Below, piece after piece: positions 34,302-42,284 of a DNA stretch of 64,000 bases. The position numbers were made by a program, and so were the translations under genes. Position 1 is the first letter of the stretch. Each line of letters opens with the position of its first letter. This DNA comes from BOG-938 sp035524315. Its GTDB lineage: Bacteria > Pseudomonadota > Alphaproteobacteria > Caulobacterales > Caulobacteraceae. The notes beneath the pieces were generated by a model that saw only the letters and a program-made list of their open reading frames with translations, was not told where the DNA came from and searched no databases. Location of the stretch: contig DATKPD010000043.1 of NCBI GenBank assembly GCA_035524315.1, forward strand, positions 1-64,000, in the 5' to 3' direction.

Positions 34302-34673
34302 ATGGGCGGTGTGCCAAAGCCAATTCTGTCGATCGTGTGGGTGTGTCTCGTGCTGGCCGCGGGCGTCGGCTTCACGTTGGGATTCACCCAGAGCGACCGC
34401 AAGGCGGCCACCGCCGACGCCGCGCCGATCGCGGCCAACCTGCCGGCCAATGTGGTGATCAAGGACGCCCAGCCCCTGGCGCCGCCCCCCCCGCCGCCCG
34501 CGCCCAAAGCCAAGGCCGACGACGACAGCGACGAGGCGCCCGACTCCGACGAGGCGCCCACGGCGATCGGCGCCGGCGCCCAGCCCGCCTCGCCCGCGGC
34601 CCCGGCCGAGCCGATCCCCACGCCGATCCCGGCTCCCAATCCCCAGCTGCCCGCCGACCTGCCGCCGACCTGA
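34302..34673 (+). CDS. Small membrane-anchored proline-rich protein
   Basis: A 123-residue protein. One N-terminal hydrophobic helix (residues ~8-27) is followed by a periplasmic region rich in Pro, Ala and Asp, including a run of seven Pro residues and acidic repeats (DSDEAPDSDEAPT). Such low-complexity tails span the cell wall in some envelope proteins. ATG 34302 was taken over an in-frame TTG nine bases upstream. No family recognised. It lies between the accessory block and dapE. Confidence 0.6.
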   Translation: MGGVPKPILSIVWVCLVLAAGVGFTLGFTQSDRKAATADAAPIAANLPANVVIKDAQPLAPPPPPPAPKAKADDDSDEAPDSDEAPTAIGAGAQPASPAAPAEPIPTPIPAPNPQLPADLPPT

Positions 34674-34745
34674 GGCGGTTTCGCCCACGCCGCGGATATT
34701 GACGGATCATTGCAGCAAGTGGCGCGGGCGCGCTATCTGCGCAGG

Positions 34746-35879
34746 ATGAAGCTCGACGTTATCGACCTGGCCCAGGCGCTGATCCGCGCCCCTTCCGTGA
34801 CCCCCGCCGACGCGGGCGCCATGGACGTGCTGCAAACCGCGCTGGAAGGCCTGGGCTTCGCCTGCCGGCGCATGCGGTTCGGCGAGATCGAGAACCTCTA
34901 CGCCCGGCGCGGGACCCGGGGCCCCAACCTGTGCTTCGCCGGCCATACCGACGTGGTGCCGCCGGGCGACGCCGCCGCCTGGACCAGCGATCCGTTCCAG
35001 GCCCAGGTCAAGGACGGCGTGCTGATCGGGCGCGGGGCGGTCGACATGAAGGGCGCCATCGCCGCTTTCGTCGCGGCCGCGGCCAACGCCCCGGCCAAGG
35101 GCTCGCTCTCGCTGCTGATCACCGGCGACGAGGAGGGCGACGCGGTCGACGGCACGGGCAAGGTGATCGCCGCCCTGATGGGCGAGGGCGAGCCCATCGA
35201 CCACTGCGTGCTGGGCGAGCCGACCTCGGCCAAGACCCTGGGCGACCAGATCAAGGTGGGCCGGCGCGGCAGCCTCAACGCCCAGATCACGGTCTCGGGC
35301 AAGCAGGGCCACGTGGCCTATCCCGACAAGGCGGCCAACCCGATCACGCCCCTGGTGCGGCTGCTGGACCGGCTCAAGGCCCATGTGCTGGACATGGGCT
35401 ATCCGCGCTTCCCGGCCTCCAACCTGGAGATCACCACCATCGACGTGGGCAATCCGGCCACCAATGTGATCCCGGCCAGGGCCAGCGCGCGGCTCAACAT
35501 CCGCTTCAACCCGCACCACGACGGCGCCTCGCTCAGCGACTGGCTCGACCGCGAGCGGCGCGCGGCCGAAGAGGGCTTTGCGGGCGACATCGAACTGACC
35601 CCGCGCCTGACCGGCAACGCCTTCATCACCGAGCCCGGCCCGTTCGTCGACGTGGTCTCGGCCGCCGTGGCCGACATCACCGGCGCCCCGCCCGAGCTCT
35701 CCACCACCGGCGGCATCTCCGACGCCCGCTTCATCCGCGCCCTATGCCCGGTGATCGAACTGGGCCTGGTCGGCGCCACCATGCACGCCGTGGACGAGCA
35801 GGTCCCGGTGCAGGAATTGCGTGACCTGGAAGCGATCTACGAGCGGCTGATCGAGCGTTATTTCGCGGCGTTCGCCTGA
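34746..35879 (+). CDS. dapE: Succinyl-diaminopimelate desuccinylase
   Basis: A 377-residue M20-family zinc peptidase-like enzyme, next to last in the succinylase route to meso-diaminopimelate and lysine. Metal-binding motifs are FAGHTDVVPPG, GRGAVDMKG, GDEEGDAVDG and a late HAVDE; VSGKQGHVAYPDKA is the dimerisation-domain His segment. ATG 34746 matches the family start (LDVIDLAQALIRAPSVTPADAGAMD). In many alphaproteobacteria dapE lies next to dapD; here a 10-kb accessory block separates them. Confidence 0.97.
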   Translation: MKLDVIDLAQALIRAPSVTPADAGAMDVLQTALEGLGFACRRMRFGEIENLYARRGTRGPNLCFAGHTDVVPPGDAAAWTSDPFQAQVKDGVLIGRGAVDMKGAIAAFVAAAANAPAKGSLSLLITGDEEGDAVDGTGKVIAALMGEGEPIDHCVLGEPTSAKTLGDQIKVGRRGSLNAQITVSGKQGHVAYPDKAANPITPLVRLLDRLKAHVLDMGYPRFPASNLEITTIDVGNPATNVIPARASARLNIRFNPHHDGASLSDWLDRERRAAEEGFAGDIELTPRLTGNAFITEPGPFVDVVSAAVADITGAPPELSTTGGISDARFIRALCPVIELGLVGATMHAVDEQVPVQELRDLEAIYERLIERYFAAFA

Positions 35880-35895
35880 GCCGTCCTCGCTTATT

Positions 35896-35909
35896 CCGGC
35901 GAATGCCGG
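35896..35909 (+). repeat. Short CCGGC-GAAT-GCCGG hairpin
   Basis: CCGGC (35896-35900) and GCCGG (35905-35909) pair around GAAT, 16 bases after the dapE stop. The wording TTCCGGCGAATGCCGGGG resembles short palindromic intergenic repeats common in proteobacteria and may stabilise or end the dapE mRNA. A single copy is seen here. Confidence 0.35.
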
Positions 35910-36017
35910 GGCTCAGATCGTTGGCGCAACGTTGGGCTATGAGTGGAAACTGCCTTCGCGACACCCACCAGATTGACGGCTAACGTCGCGAAATTGGCGC
36001 CTTTGATCAGGCCTAAT

Positions 36018-36350
36018 TCACCCAGGCTTCCTTGGCTTTTTAGCAGGGAGCGCGTCGGCAGTGTGGCGGATTAGGGCTCCGAGCCAGTCTCTGTCCTCCC
36101 AAAGGTCGCCAGAGATCAGAAGGCAATCCTTGGCTCCAGGATAGGGCGGCTTCTCATGTAAATTAGTGCCATTGATAAATGCGCGGCCAGCCTGGGTTGG
36201 CTTTATGAATAGCTGATCGTCGCATACGAGCGCGACAACCTTTCCGTCGCAATAGATAGCATACTCACCGAACATTTTGCGTGCCGATACCTTGCCCGCG
36301 TTCGACACCTGTTCGAGGATGAACTCAATCGTATCAGGCTGCGTCCCCAT
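36018..36350 (-). CDS. TfoX/Sxy N-terminal domain protein
   Basis: A 110-residue protein containing only the TfoX N-terminal domain: KVSARKMFGEYAIYCDGKVVALVCDDQLFIKPT, then AKDCLLISGDLWEDRDWLGALI. Full-length Sxy/TfoX of gammaproteobacteria is about 200 residues and regulates competence; short forms like this are widespread and unassigned. Base composition is clearly lower in GC than neighbouring genes, with AT-ending codons and many A/T runs, which suggests recent transfer. It is followed upstream on the same strand by the VOC gene. Confidence 0.85.
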   Translation of the reverse strand: MGTQPDTIEFILEQVSNAGKVSARKMFGEYAIYCDGKVVALVCDDQLFIKPTQAGRAFINGTNLHEKPPYPGAKDCLLISGDLWEDRDWLGALIRHTADALPAKKPRKPG

Positions 36351-36359
36351 CGCCCGATC

Positions 36360-36752
36360 TCAGCCGCCCATAGGCGAGCAGAGCTCAACGATGAAGCCGT
36401 TGCTGTCCCGCACGTACCCGACGAGCTGCCCCCAGGGTTTGCGTTCAGGCGGCTTCACTGTGGCGGCTCCCGCCTGCGTCGCCCTCGTGAAAGCACCCTC
36501 GACATCCTCGGTGACTAGTCCGATCTCCATCGCTGGAGCGGCTGCGCTAGGTGTGGCGTCCCCGAACGGCGCGTTATGCAGACCGCGCACGAAGGAAGCG
36601 GAGGCGAAGGCCAGAGTGGTAGCCCCCGTCTTCAGCTCGCCGTACTCGTAAGTCGGGGTCACCATCCCGCGCTCCAAACCGAACGCCTCTTCATAGAAGG
36701 CCACCGTGTCAGCTACCGATTGAACATAGAGGATTGCGTAGCCGAGCTTCAT
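36360..36752 (-). CDS. VOC (glyoxalase/bleomycin resistance) family protein
   Basis: A 130-residue vicinal-oxygen-chelate fold protein. It has the paired beta-alpha-beta-beta-beta layout: LGYAILYVQSVADTVAFYEEAFGLERGM and later EIGLVTEDVEGAFTRATQAGA, ending in GYVRDSNGFIVELCSP with the conserved terminal Glu. Substrate unknown; this fold covers glyoxalases, dioxygenases and drug-binding proteins. It shares lower-GC composition with the TfoX-like gene nine bases downstream, so both probably arrived together. Confidence 0.85.
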   Translation of the reverse strand: MKLGYAILYVQSVADTVAFYEEAFGLERGMVTPTYEYGELKTGATTLAFASASFVRGLHNAPFGDATPSAAAPAMEIGLVTEDVEGAFTRATQAGAATVKPPERKPWGQLVGYVRDSNGFIVELCSPMGG

Positions 36753-36855
36753 GAAGCCCCTCCGGAATGATGTTGTCGGAATGCGAAGCTAAGGGTTTCA
36801 CGGTCTCCCGCAAGCCTACCTTTGGAGGTCCTTATGGGGTCGAAAGTGGAAAGCC

Positions 36856-37593
36856 TCAGTACTCCACCCCCACCAGATACAACCCCTGCGCCGGGGCGAC
36901 CTGGCCGCAGCGGGCGCGGTCCTTGGCGTCCAGGGCGTCTTTGAGGTCCTGGGCGGTCCAGCGGCCGAGGCCGACCTCGACCAGGGAGCCGGTCAGCGAG
37001 CGCACCTGGCGGTGCAGGAACGAGCGGGCCTCGAAGCTGAGGCGCACCTCCTCGCCCTGGCGCCAGGCGCGGGCCACATCGAGCGTCTTGACCGGCGAGG
37101 CCGACTGGCAATGGGCGTCGCGGAAGGTGGTGAAGTCGTGCAGGCCGATCAGGCCCTGGGCGGCGTGGTTGATGGCGTCCACGTCGAGCGCGCCCCTCAC
37201 GTGCCACACGCGGCCCTTGTCCAGCGCCGGCGGCGCGGGGCGATTGAGGATGCGGTAGAGATAGCGGCGACCCTTGGCCGAGAAGCGGGCGTGGAAATCC
37301 GCGTCGGCCACGGCGGCGTCCAGCACCACCACGGCCTCGCCCGACAGATAGGCGTTGACGGCGGCGCGAACCGTCTCGGCCGGCCAGTCGCGTTCGGTGT
37401 CGAAATGCACCACCTGGCCGGTGGCGTGCACGCCGGAGTCGGTGCGGCCGGCGGCGTGGAGGATGACGGCCTCGCCGCTGAAGGCCGCGATGGCGCGCAC
37501 CAGGGCGGACTGGACCGAGGGCTGGTCCTTCTGGGCCTGGAAGCCGAAGTAGGGCCGGCCGTCGTATTCCACCGTCAGCCGATAGCGCGGCAT
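36856..37593 (-). CDS. truA: tRNA pseudouridine(38-40) synthase
   Basis: A 245-residue pseudouridine synthase that modifies positions 38-40 of the tRNA anticodon arm. The catalytic Asp lies in AAGRTDSGVHATGQVVHF. Other family segments are YDGRPYFGFQAQ, FLHRQVRSLTGSLVEVG and the C-terminal APAQGLYLVGVEY. The start overlaps the fmt stop by one base (TGATG), as in the usual fmt-truA pair. Confidence 0.96.
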   Translation of the reverse strand: MPRYRLTVEYDGRPYFGFQAQKDQPSVQSALVRAIAAFSGEAVILHAAGRTDSGVHATGQVVHFDTERDWPAETVRAAVNAYLSGEAVVVLDAAVADADFHARFSAKGRRYLYRILNRPAPPALDKGRVWHVRGALDVDAINHAAQGLIGLHDFTTFRDAHCQSASPVKTLDVARAWRQGEEVRLSFEARSFLHRQVRSLTGSLVEVGLGRWTAQDLKDALDAKDRARCGQVAPAQGLYLVGVEY

Positions 37594-38519
37594 CAGCCCA
37601 GCCTCGTTCCGGCCGGCAGGGGAAAGCCGCGCACGAAGGTGTGGGCGTCCTGGACCTGGCGGCCCTCGCGCTGGGCCTGGAGCAGGCGCACGGCGCCAGA
37701 GCCGCAGGCGATCAGCAGTTCGCCGTCCAGCACGTCTCCGGGGGCGCCCTCGCCCTCCTCCAGCCGCGACAGCAGCGCCTTGACCCGCACCGGGCCGCGT
37801 TCGGACGGAGCCTCGAACCAGGCGCCGGGAAAAGGCGACAGGCCGCGGATATGGCGGTCGAGTTCCGCGGCGGGGCGGCTCCAGTCGATCCGCGCTTCGG
37901 CCGGCTTGATCTTCTTGGCGTAGGTCACCCCGGTTTCGGCCTGGGGCGTTTCCTGCGCGCCGCCGCGCTCGACCGCCGCCAGGGCGCGCGGCAACAGGTG
38001 CGCGCCCACGCCGGCCAGGCGTTGCTGAAGCGTGCCGGCGGTGTCCAGCGGGCCGATGCGCACGGTTTCGCCCAGCAGCACCGGGCCCTCGTCCAGGCCC
38101 TCGCTCATGCGCATCACCTGCACGCCCGTGACGCTGTCGCCGGCCATGATCGCGCGCTGGATCGGCGCCGCCCCCCGCCAGCGCGGCAACAGCGAGGCGT
38201 GCAGGTTGAACGATCCCAGGCGCGGCGCGTCCAGCACCGCCAGGGGCAGGATCTGGCCGTAGGCGACGACCACGGCGGCGTCGAGGTCCAGCGCCTGGAA
38301 CGCGGCGATGGCGCCGGGATCGCGCATGGAGGCGGGCGTGCTGACCGGCAGGCCGAGGCTCTCGGCGAAGGCCTGCACCGGCGAGGGCTTCAGTTCCTGG
38401 CCCCGGCCGCGCGGCGCGGGGGGCTGGGCGTAGACGGCCGCGACCTCGAATCCCGCCGCGACCAGTTCGGCCAGGGCGGGGACGGCGAATTGAGGTGTGC
38501 CGAGAAAGGCGATGCGCAT
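37593..38519 (-). CDS. fmt: Methionyl-tRNA formyltransferase
   Basis: A 308-residue enzyme that formylates initiator Met-tRNA using 10-formyl-tetrahydrofolate. MRIAFLGTPQFAVPAL begins the Rossmann domain, and the catalytic segment is NLHASLLPRWRGAAPIQRAI with the downstream Asp in SEGLDEGPVLL. The C-terminal barrel for tRNA binding is present. It is upstream of truA; def follows on the same strand 457 bp upstream, separated by a lipoprotein gene on the opposite strand. Confidence 0.96.
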   Translation of the reverse strand: MRIAFLGTPQFAVPALAELVAAGFEVAAVYAQPPAPRGRGQELKPSPVQAFAESLGLPVSTPASMRDPGAIAAFQALDLDAAVVVAYGQILPLAVLDAPRLGSFNLHASLLPRWRGAAPIQRAIMAGDSVTGVQVMRMSEGLDEGPVLLGETVRIGPLDTAGTLQQRLAGVGAHLLPRALAAVERGGAQETPQAETGVTYAKKIKPAEARIDWSRPAAELDRHIRGLSPFPGAWFEAPSERGPVRVKALLSRLEEGEGAPGDVLDGELLIACGSGAVRLLQAQREGRQVQDAHTFVRGFPLPAGTRLG

Positions 38520-38606
38520 GATCCGGGTTTAGCGGGGGCCGGCGGCGGAGGGAACCTTCACCTCAAAGCCGCCGTTTTTTAACCCACGAACCAATGAGGA
38601 AGCGCC

Positions 38607-38966
38607 ATGCGCACGACCGTGATCGCCATCGCCCTGGCCTGCGCCAGCCTGGGCGTATCGGCCTGCTCCAAGTCCGACGACCAGGCCTCGACCCCGGCCA
38701 AGGCCGACCTGGCCAACGCCGGCGCGGACCTGAAAGCCGCCGGCAGCGATCTGGCCCAGGCCGCGCACGACGCCGCTCCGGCGGTCAAGCAGGCCGGGAC
38801 CGACCTGAAGGAGGGGGTGCAGACGGCGGCGGCGGTGGCTGCGCCCGAGGTCAAGCAAGCCGGTCAGGACATCAAGGACGCCGCGGTCAAGGCCGGCGAC
38901 CAGCTCAAGACCGCCGGCGACAAGGCCAAGGCGGACGTGCACGACAAGACGGCCAGCAACGGCTGA
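38607..38966 (+). CDS. Alanine/lysine-rich repeat lipoprotein
   Basis: A 119-residue protein with a signal peptide and lipobox-like VSAC (residues 17-20). The mature part is almost all amphipathic alpha helix, with 11-residue-like repeats of the type AGxDLKxA (NAGADLKAAGSDLAQAAHDAA, PAVKQAGTDLKEG and EVKQAGQDIKDAAVKAG). This resembles late-embryogenesis-abundant or YtxH-like stress proteins. It is inserted on the opposite strand between def and fmt, which are normally adjacent. Function unknown; stress protection is a guess from repeat type. Confidence 0.7.
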   Translation: MRTTVIAIALACASLGVSACSKSDDQASTPAKADLANAGADLKAAGSDLAQAAHDAAPAVKQAGTDLKEGVQTAAAVAAPEVKQAGQDIKDAAVKAGDQLKTAGDKAKADVHDKTASNG

Positions 38967-38976
38967 CCCGGCGAAC

Positions 38977-39486
38977 CTAGACTTCGGCCGTCTGCTTCTT
39001 GACCTTGGCCACCGCGCGGTCGCGCTTGAGGCGCGACAGGTGGTCGATGAACAGCACGCCGTTCAGGTGGTCCATCTCGTGCTGGATGCACACGGCGAAC
39101 AGGCCCTCGGCGTCTTCCTCGACCGTCTCGCCCTGGTAGTTCAGGTATCGCAGCCGCACCCTGGCCGGGCGTTCGACCTCGTCGAAGATTTCAGGCACCG
39201 ACAGGCAGCCCTCCTCGTAGGGCGCGGTCTCCTCCGAGGCCCACAGGATTTCGGGATTGGCGAAATGGCGCGGCTGGGGCTCCTCGCCCTCGCGCGCCAG
39301 GTCCATCACGATCACCCGCACCGGTTCGCCGATCTGGATCGCGGCCAGGCCGATGCCGGGCGCCGCGTACATGGTCTCGAGCATGTCGTCCATCAGGGCG
39401 CGCAGAGCGTCGTCCACGCCCCCGACCGGCTTGGACACCAGCTTGAGCTTGGGATTGGGGACGGTCAGGATCGGACGGACGGCCAT
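38977..39486 (-). CDS. def: Peptide deformylase
   Basis: A 169-residue metalloenzyme that removes the N-formyl group from nascent proteins. The three conserved motifs are all present: GIGLAAIQIG, EEGCLSVP (metal Cys) and QHEMDHLNG (two metal His and the catalytic Glu). ATG 39486 gives the usual family length; a longer upstream frame overlaps rmuC and is spurious. It pairs functionally with fmt. Confidence 0.97.
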   Translation of the reverse strand: MAVRPILTVPNPKLKLVSKPVGGVDDALRALMDDMLETMYAAPGIGLAAIQIGEPVRVIVMDLAREGEEPQPRHFANPEILWASEETAPYEEGCLSVPEIFDEVERPARVRLRYLNYQGETVEEDAEGLFAVCIQHEMDHLNGVLFIDHLSRLKRDRAVAKVKKQTAEV

Positions 39487-39500
39487 ACGGACGAGGTAGG

Positions 39501-40739
39501 TTAGCCGCCGTGGAGCGTCAAGACCGGCGCCTCCTCGAGAGGCGCGTCGGGAACCGCCAGCTTGGCCAGGGGGCGCGGCAGGCTGTCGACCGGCGTCAGC
39601 TCGGGCAGGTCGCGGCCCTCGTGATCGGCAGCCAGGTCCTCGAACCGGCGCGCCTGGCTCAACACCTGGCTTTCCATCGAGCCGACGAAAGAATTGTAGC
39701 GCGTGACCGCGCCCTCCAGCGCCTTGCCCAGGCCGGCCACGTGGCCGCCCATCACCGACAGGCGCTTGTAAAGGTCGCGGCCGAGGGCGGCGATATGCTC
39801 GGCGCTCTTGGCCTGGTCCTCGACCCGCCAACCGTAGGCGACCGCCTTGCACAGGGCGAACAGGGTGGTCGGCGTGACCAGCACCACCTTCTGCGACATG
39901 GCGTCGGACAACAGATCGGGCAGGCGCTCCAGCGCCGCCGCCAGGAAGCCGTCGCCGGGCACGAACATGGCCACAATGTCGGGCGAACGCTCGAACTGCT
40001 GGGCGTAGGCGCGCGAGGCCAAGCCCCGCATGTGCTCGCGCACGCTGGCGGCATGGCGCACCAGCGCCGCCTCGCGCGCGGCGTCGTCGGTGGCGTCCTG
40101 GGCCTCCAGGAAGGCGTTGAGCGAGCACTTGGCGTCGACCACCAGCACCCCCCCGCCCGGCAGGCGCACGATCACGTCCGGCCGGCGCCGGCCCTCGCCG
40201 TCGTCGACCGAGACCTGCTCGTCGAAATCGAAGCGGTGCTGCAGGCCCGCCGCCTCCAGCACGTTGCGCAAGGTCTGCTCGCCCCAGCGTCCCTGCACCC
40301 CCGCCCCGCGCCGCAGGGCCGCCGACAGCTTGCGCGCCTCGAACTGGGTGTCGGCGGTGGCCTTGAGCATTTCGGAGATCTGCTGCTTCAGGCCGCCGGC
40401 GTCCTCGGCGCGCGCCTTCTCGATCGCGGCGACCTGCTGCTCGAACTTGGCCAGGGTGTCGGCCACCGGCTTGAGTTGGCCGGCCATGCGCTCCATGGCC
40501 AAGGCTTCCTGCGAGCGAAAGGTCTCGCTGGCGCGCTTGACCAGTTCGTCGGCCACGACCTGGGCCGACTGGGCGGCCTGGGCCTTGAGGATCTCGGCGC
40601 TCTCGCCTGACTGGCGCAGGCGCTCCTCGGCCACGGCCAGGCGTTGGCCGAGCGCGGCGGCGCGGGCGAAGGCGAAGACGGCCGCCGCGAGAAACACAAC
40701 GGCGGCGCCGATGGCGGCGAGCAATGCAGGATCGTTCAT
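39501..40739 (-). CDS. rmuC: DNA recombination protein RmuC
   Basis: A 412-residue protein. An N-terminal membrane helix (residues ~7-27) is followed by a long coiled coil rich in Ala, Gln and Glu, then the RmuC core with AALRRGAGVQGRWGEQTLRNVLEAAGL, RPDVIVRLPGGGVLVVDAKCSLNAFLEA and FVPGDGFLAAALE. The core resembles PD-(D/E)xK nucleases (Asp/Lys in VVDAK). RmuC limits inversions and is linked to defence against mobile elements in some bacteria. It lies 14 bases upstream of def on the same strand. Confidence 0.93.
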   Translation of the reverse strand: MNDPALLAAIGAAVVFLAAAVFAFARAAALGQRLAVAEERLRQSGESAEILKAQAAQSAQVVADELVKRASETFRSQEALAMERMAGQLKPVADTLAKFEQQVAAIEKARAEDAGGLKQQISEMLKATADTQFEARKLSAALRRGAGVQGRWGEQTLRNVLEAAGLQHRFDFDEQVSVDDGEGRRRPDVIVRLPGGGVLVVDAKCSLNAFLEAQDATDDAAREAALVRHAASVREHMRGLASRAYAQQFERSPDIVAMFVPGDGFLAAALERLPDLLSDAMSQKVVLVTPTTLFALCKAVAYGWRVEDQAKSAEHIAALGRDLYKRLSVMGGHVAGLGKALEGAVTRYNSFVGSMESQVLSQARRFEDLAADHEGRDLPELTPVDSLPRPLAKLAVPDAPLEEAPVLTLHGG

Positions 40740-40853
40740 GGTCCGTTCGCTAGCACGACTCGCGCGCCTTGGAAACGCGAGCGGCGGTCACTTGACCGTC
40801 AGGGACAAGCGCCGAACGGGCCCGCCACAAGTGTTAATAAGGATACAAAAAAG

Positions 40854-40865
40854 CCCAAGCTTGGG
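40854..40865. promoter_or_regulatory. 12-bp perfect palindrome CCCAAGCTTGGG at the SH3-gene promoter
   Basis: The palindrome directly abuts TATATT (40866-40871), a good -10-like sequence lying 28 bp upstream of the SH3-protein ATG. A poly-A stretch (40846-40852) precedes it. Position suggests an operator or a site affecting promoter opening. The 159-bp gap towards rmuC shows nothing else clear. Confidence 0.4.
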
Positions 40866-40898
40866 TATATTTGGACTTGAACCCAGGGGGAGACGGCC

Positions 40899-41831
40899 AT
40901 GAAGAAACCAGCGATCGCGGGGCTGGGCGCGGCGGCGGCCTTGGCCTTGGCGGCCAGTCCGGCCATGGCCCAGTACGGCATGGACGCCAAGCGGCCCGAC
41001 GGCACCCCGCCCCTGCCCCAATGCGCCACGCCCGTCGGCACCGCCTCGATCCAGGAGCCCGAGCGCGACTGGTGGAGCCCGCTCGGCCTGGGCAATCCGG
41101 AATCCCTGATCAAGCTGATGGCCTCGCGCTCCAACTGCCTGCGCATCGTCGATCGCAACGGCGGCCTGGCCATGCGCAACGAGGAGCGCGCCCTGGGCGA
41201 CTCCGGCGAACTGCAGCGCAATTCCAACCTCGGCAAGGGCCAGATCAAGGCGGCCGATTTCGCCATCATCCCCGACATCGCCGACAGCAACTCCAACGCC
41301 GGTGGCGGCGCCCTGGGCGGGGCGCTGGGCGGGCTGGTGGGCGGGCGCTTCGGCGCGGTGCTGGGCGGCATCTCGATGAAGCAGTCCCAGGCCCACGTGC
41401 TGCTGACCCTGGTCAACATTCGCACCACCGAGCAGGAATATGTGGCGGAAGGCACCGCCCAGAAGACCGACATCGGCTGGGGCGCAGGGGGCGGCTACGC
41501 CTTCTTCGGCGCGGCGGGCGGCGGCTATTCCAACACCGACATCGGCAAGGTCATTTCGGCGGCCTATCTGAACGCCTTCGTCGACCTGATCGGCCACCTG
41601 CAGCAGGCCACGCCCGGCCAGGCCGCCGCCGAAGCCCCGACCCAGGCTTACCGCGTGACCGACGTGGCGACCCTGCGCAAGACCGCCAGCGCCTCGGCCC
41701 ACGTGGTGCGCAGCTTCAAGGTCGGCGACATGGTCTATCCCACGGGCGCCAAGGACGGGGTGTGGTGGGAAGTGGACGACGAGAACGGCAACCGTGGCTG
41801 GATCACCTCGACCAAGATCTCACCGCGCTAG
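40899..41831 (+). CDS. Exported protein with C-terminal SH3 domain
   Basis: A 310-residue periplasmic protein. The signal peptide spans about residues 1-25 (cleavage near AMAQ). The central part contains a Gly/Ala-rich helix pair (GGGALGGALGGLVGGRFGAVLGG) and a region with VLLTLVNIRTTEQEYVAEGTAQK reminiscent of CsgG-like or curli-secretion folds. The last ~60 residues form a bacterial SH3 domain (VATLRKTASASAHVVRSFKVGDMV...WWEVDDENGNRGWITSTKIS), which in many envelope proteins binds peptidoglycan. An AGGGGGAG ribosome site precedes the ATG. The cupin gene follows after 9 bases. Confidence 0.8.
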   Translation: MKKPAIAGLGAAAALALAASPAMAQYGMDAKRPDGTPPLPQCATPVGTASIQEPERDWWSPLGLGNPESLIKLMASRSNCLRIVDRNGGLAMRNEERALGDSGELQRNSNLGKGQIKAADFAIIPDIADSNSNAGGGALGGALGGLVGGRFGAVLGGISMKQSQAHVLLTLVNIRTTEQEYVAEGTAQKTDIGWGAGGGYAFFGAAGGGYSNTDIGKVISAAYLNAFVDLIGHLQQATPGQAAAEAPTQAYRVTDVATLRKTASASAHVVRSFKVGDMVYPTGAKDGVWWEVDDENGNRGWITSTKISPR

Positions 41832-41840
41832 GGGGCGGCA

Positions 41841-42272
41841 ATGACCGGCGAAAAGGTGCGGATCGGCGGGCTTGAGGTGGACTACAAGCTGGATGGCGTG
41901 GCCACCGGCGCCGGCTCGGGCCTGTTCGAGCTGACCGTCGCCCCCGGTGCCCGCGTTCCGCCGCCCCACAGCCACACGGCCAACGAAGAGACGATCTACG
42001 TCCTGCAGGGCGTCCTGCGCTATTGCGTCGATGGCGAGATGCGTGACCTGGCGGCGGGCGAGCACATGCACACGCCGCGTGGATCGGTGCACAGCTTCAG
42101 CAATCCGCACGCCGAGGCGGCACGGGCCCTGGTAATGCTGACGCCCGACATTGGCGCGCAGTATTTTCGCGACGTGGCTGAGGTCGTCGGGCAGCCCGGG
42201 CCGCCCGATCCGGCGGCGCTGACGCGCGTGATGGAACGGTATGGTCTGGTCCTGGCCAAGCCTGCGGCCTGA
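41841..42272 (+). CDS. Cupin domain protein
   Basis: A 143-residue single-domain cupin. Motif 1 is visible as VPPPHSHTANEETIYVLQGVLRY with two His and a Glu as metal ligands, and motif 2 as HMHTPRGSVHSFSNP. Residues 100-143 form a helical tail. Metal-binding and a small-molecule enzyme or sensor role are likely; the substrate is not evident. It lies 9 bases after the SH3-protein gene and converges with a TetR regulator. Confidence 0.85.
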   Translation: MTGEKVRIGGLEVDYKLDGVATGAGSGLFELTVAPGARVPPPHSHTANEETIYVLQGVLRYCVDGEMRDLAAGEHMHTPRGSVHSFSNPHAEAARALVMLTPDIGAQYFRDVAEVVGQPGPPDPAALTRVMERYGLVLAKPAA

Positions 42273-42284
42273 CCGAGCGGCCCC

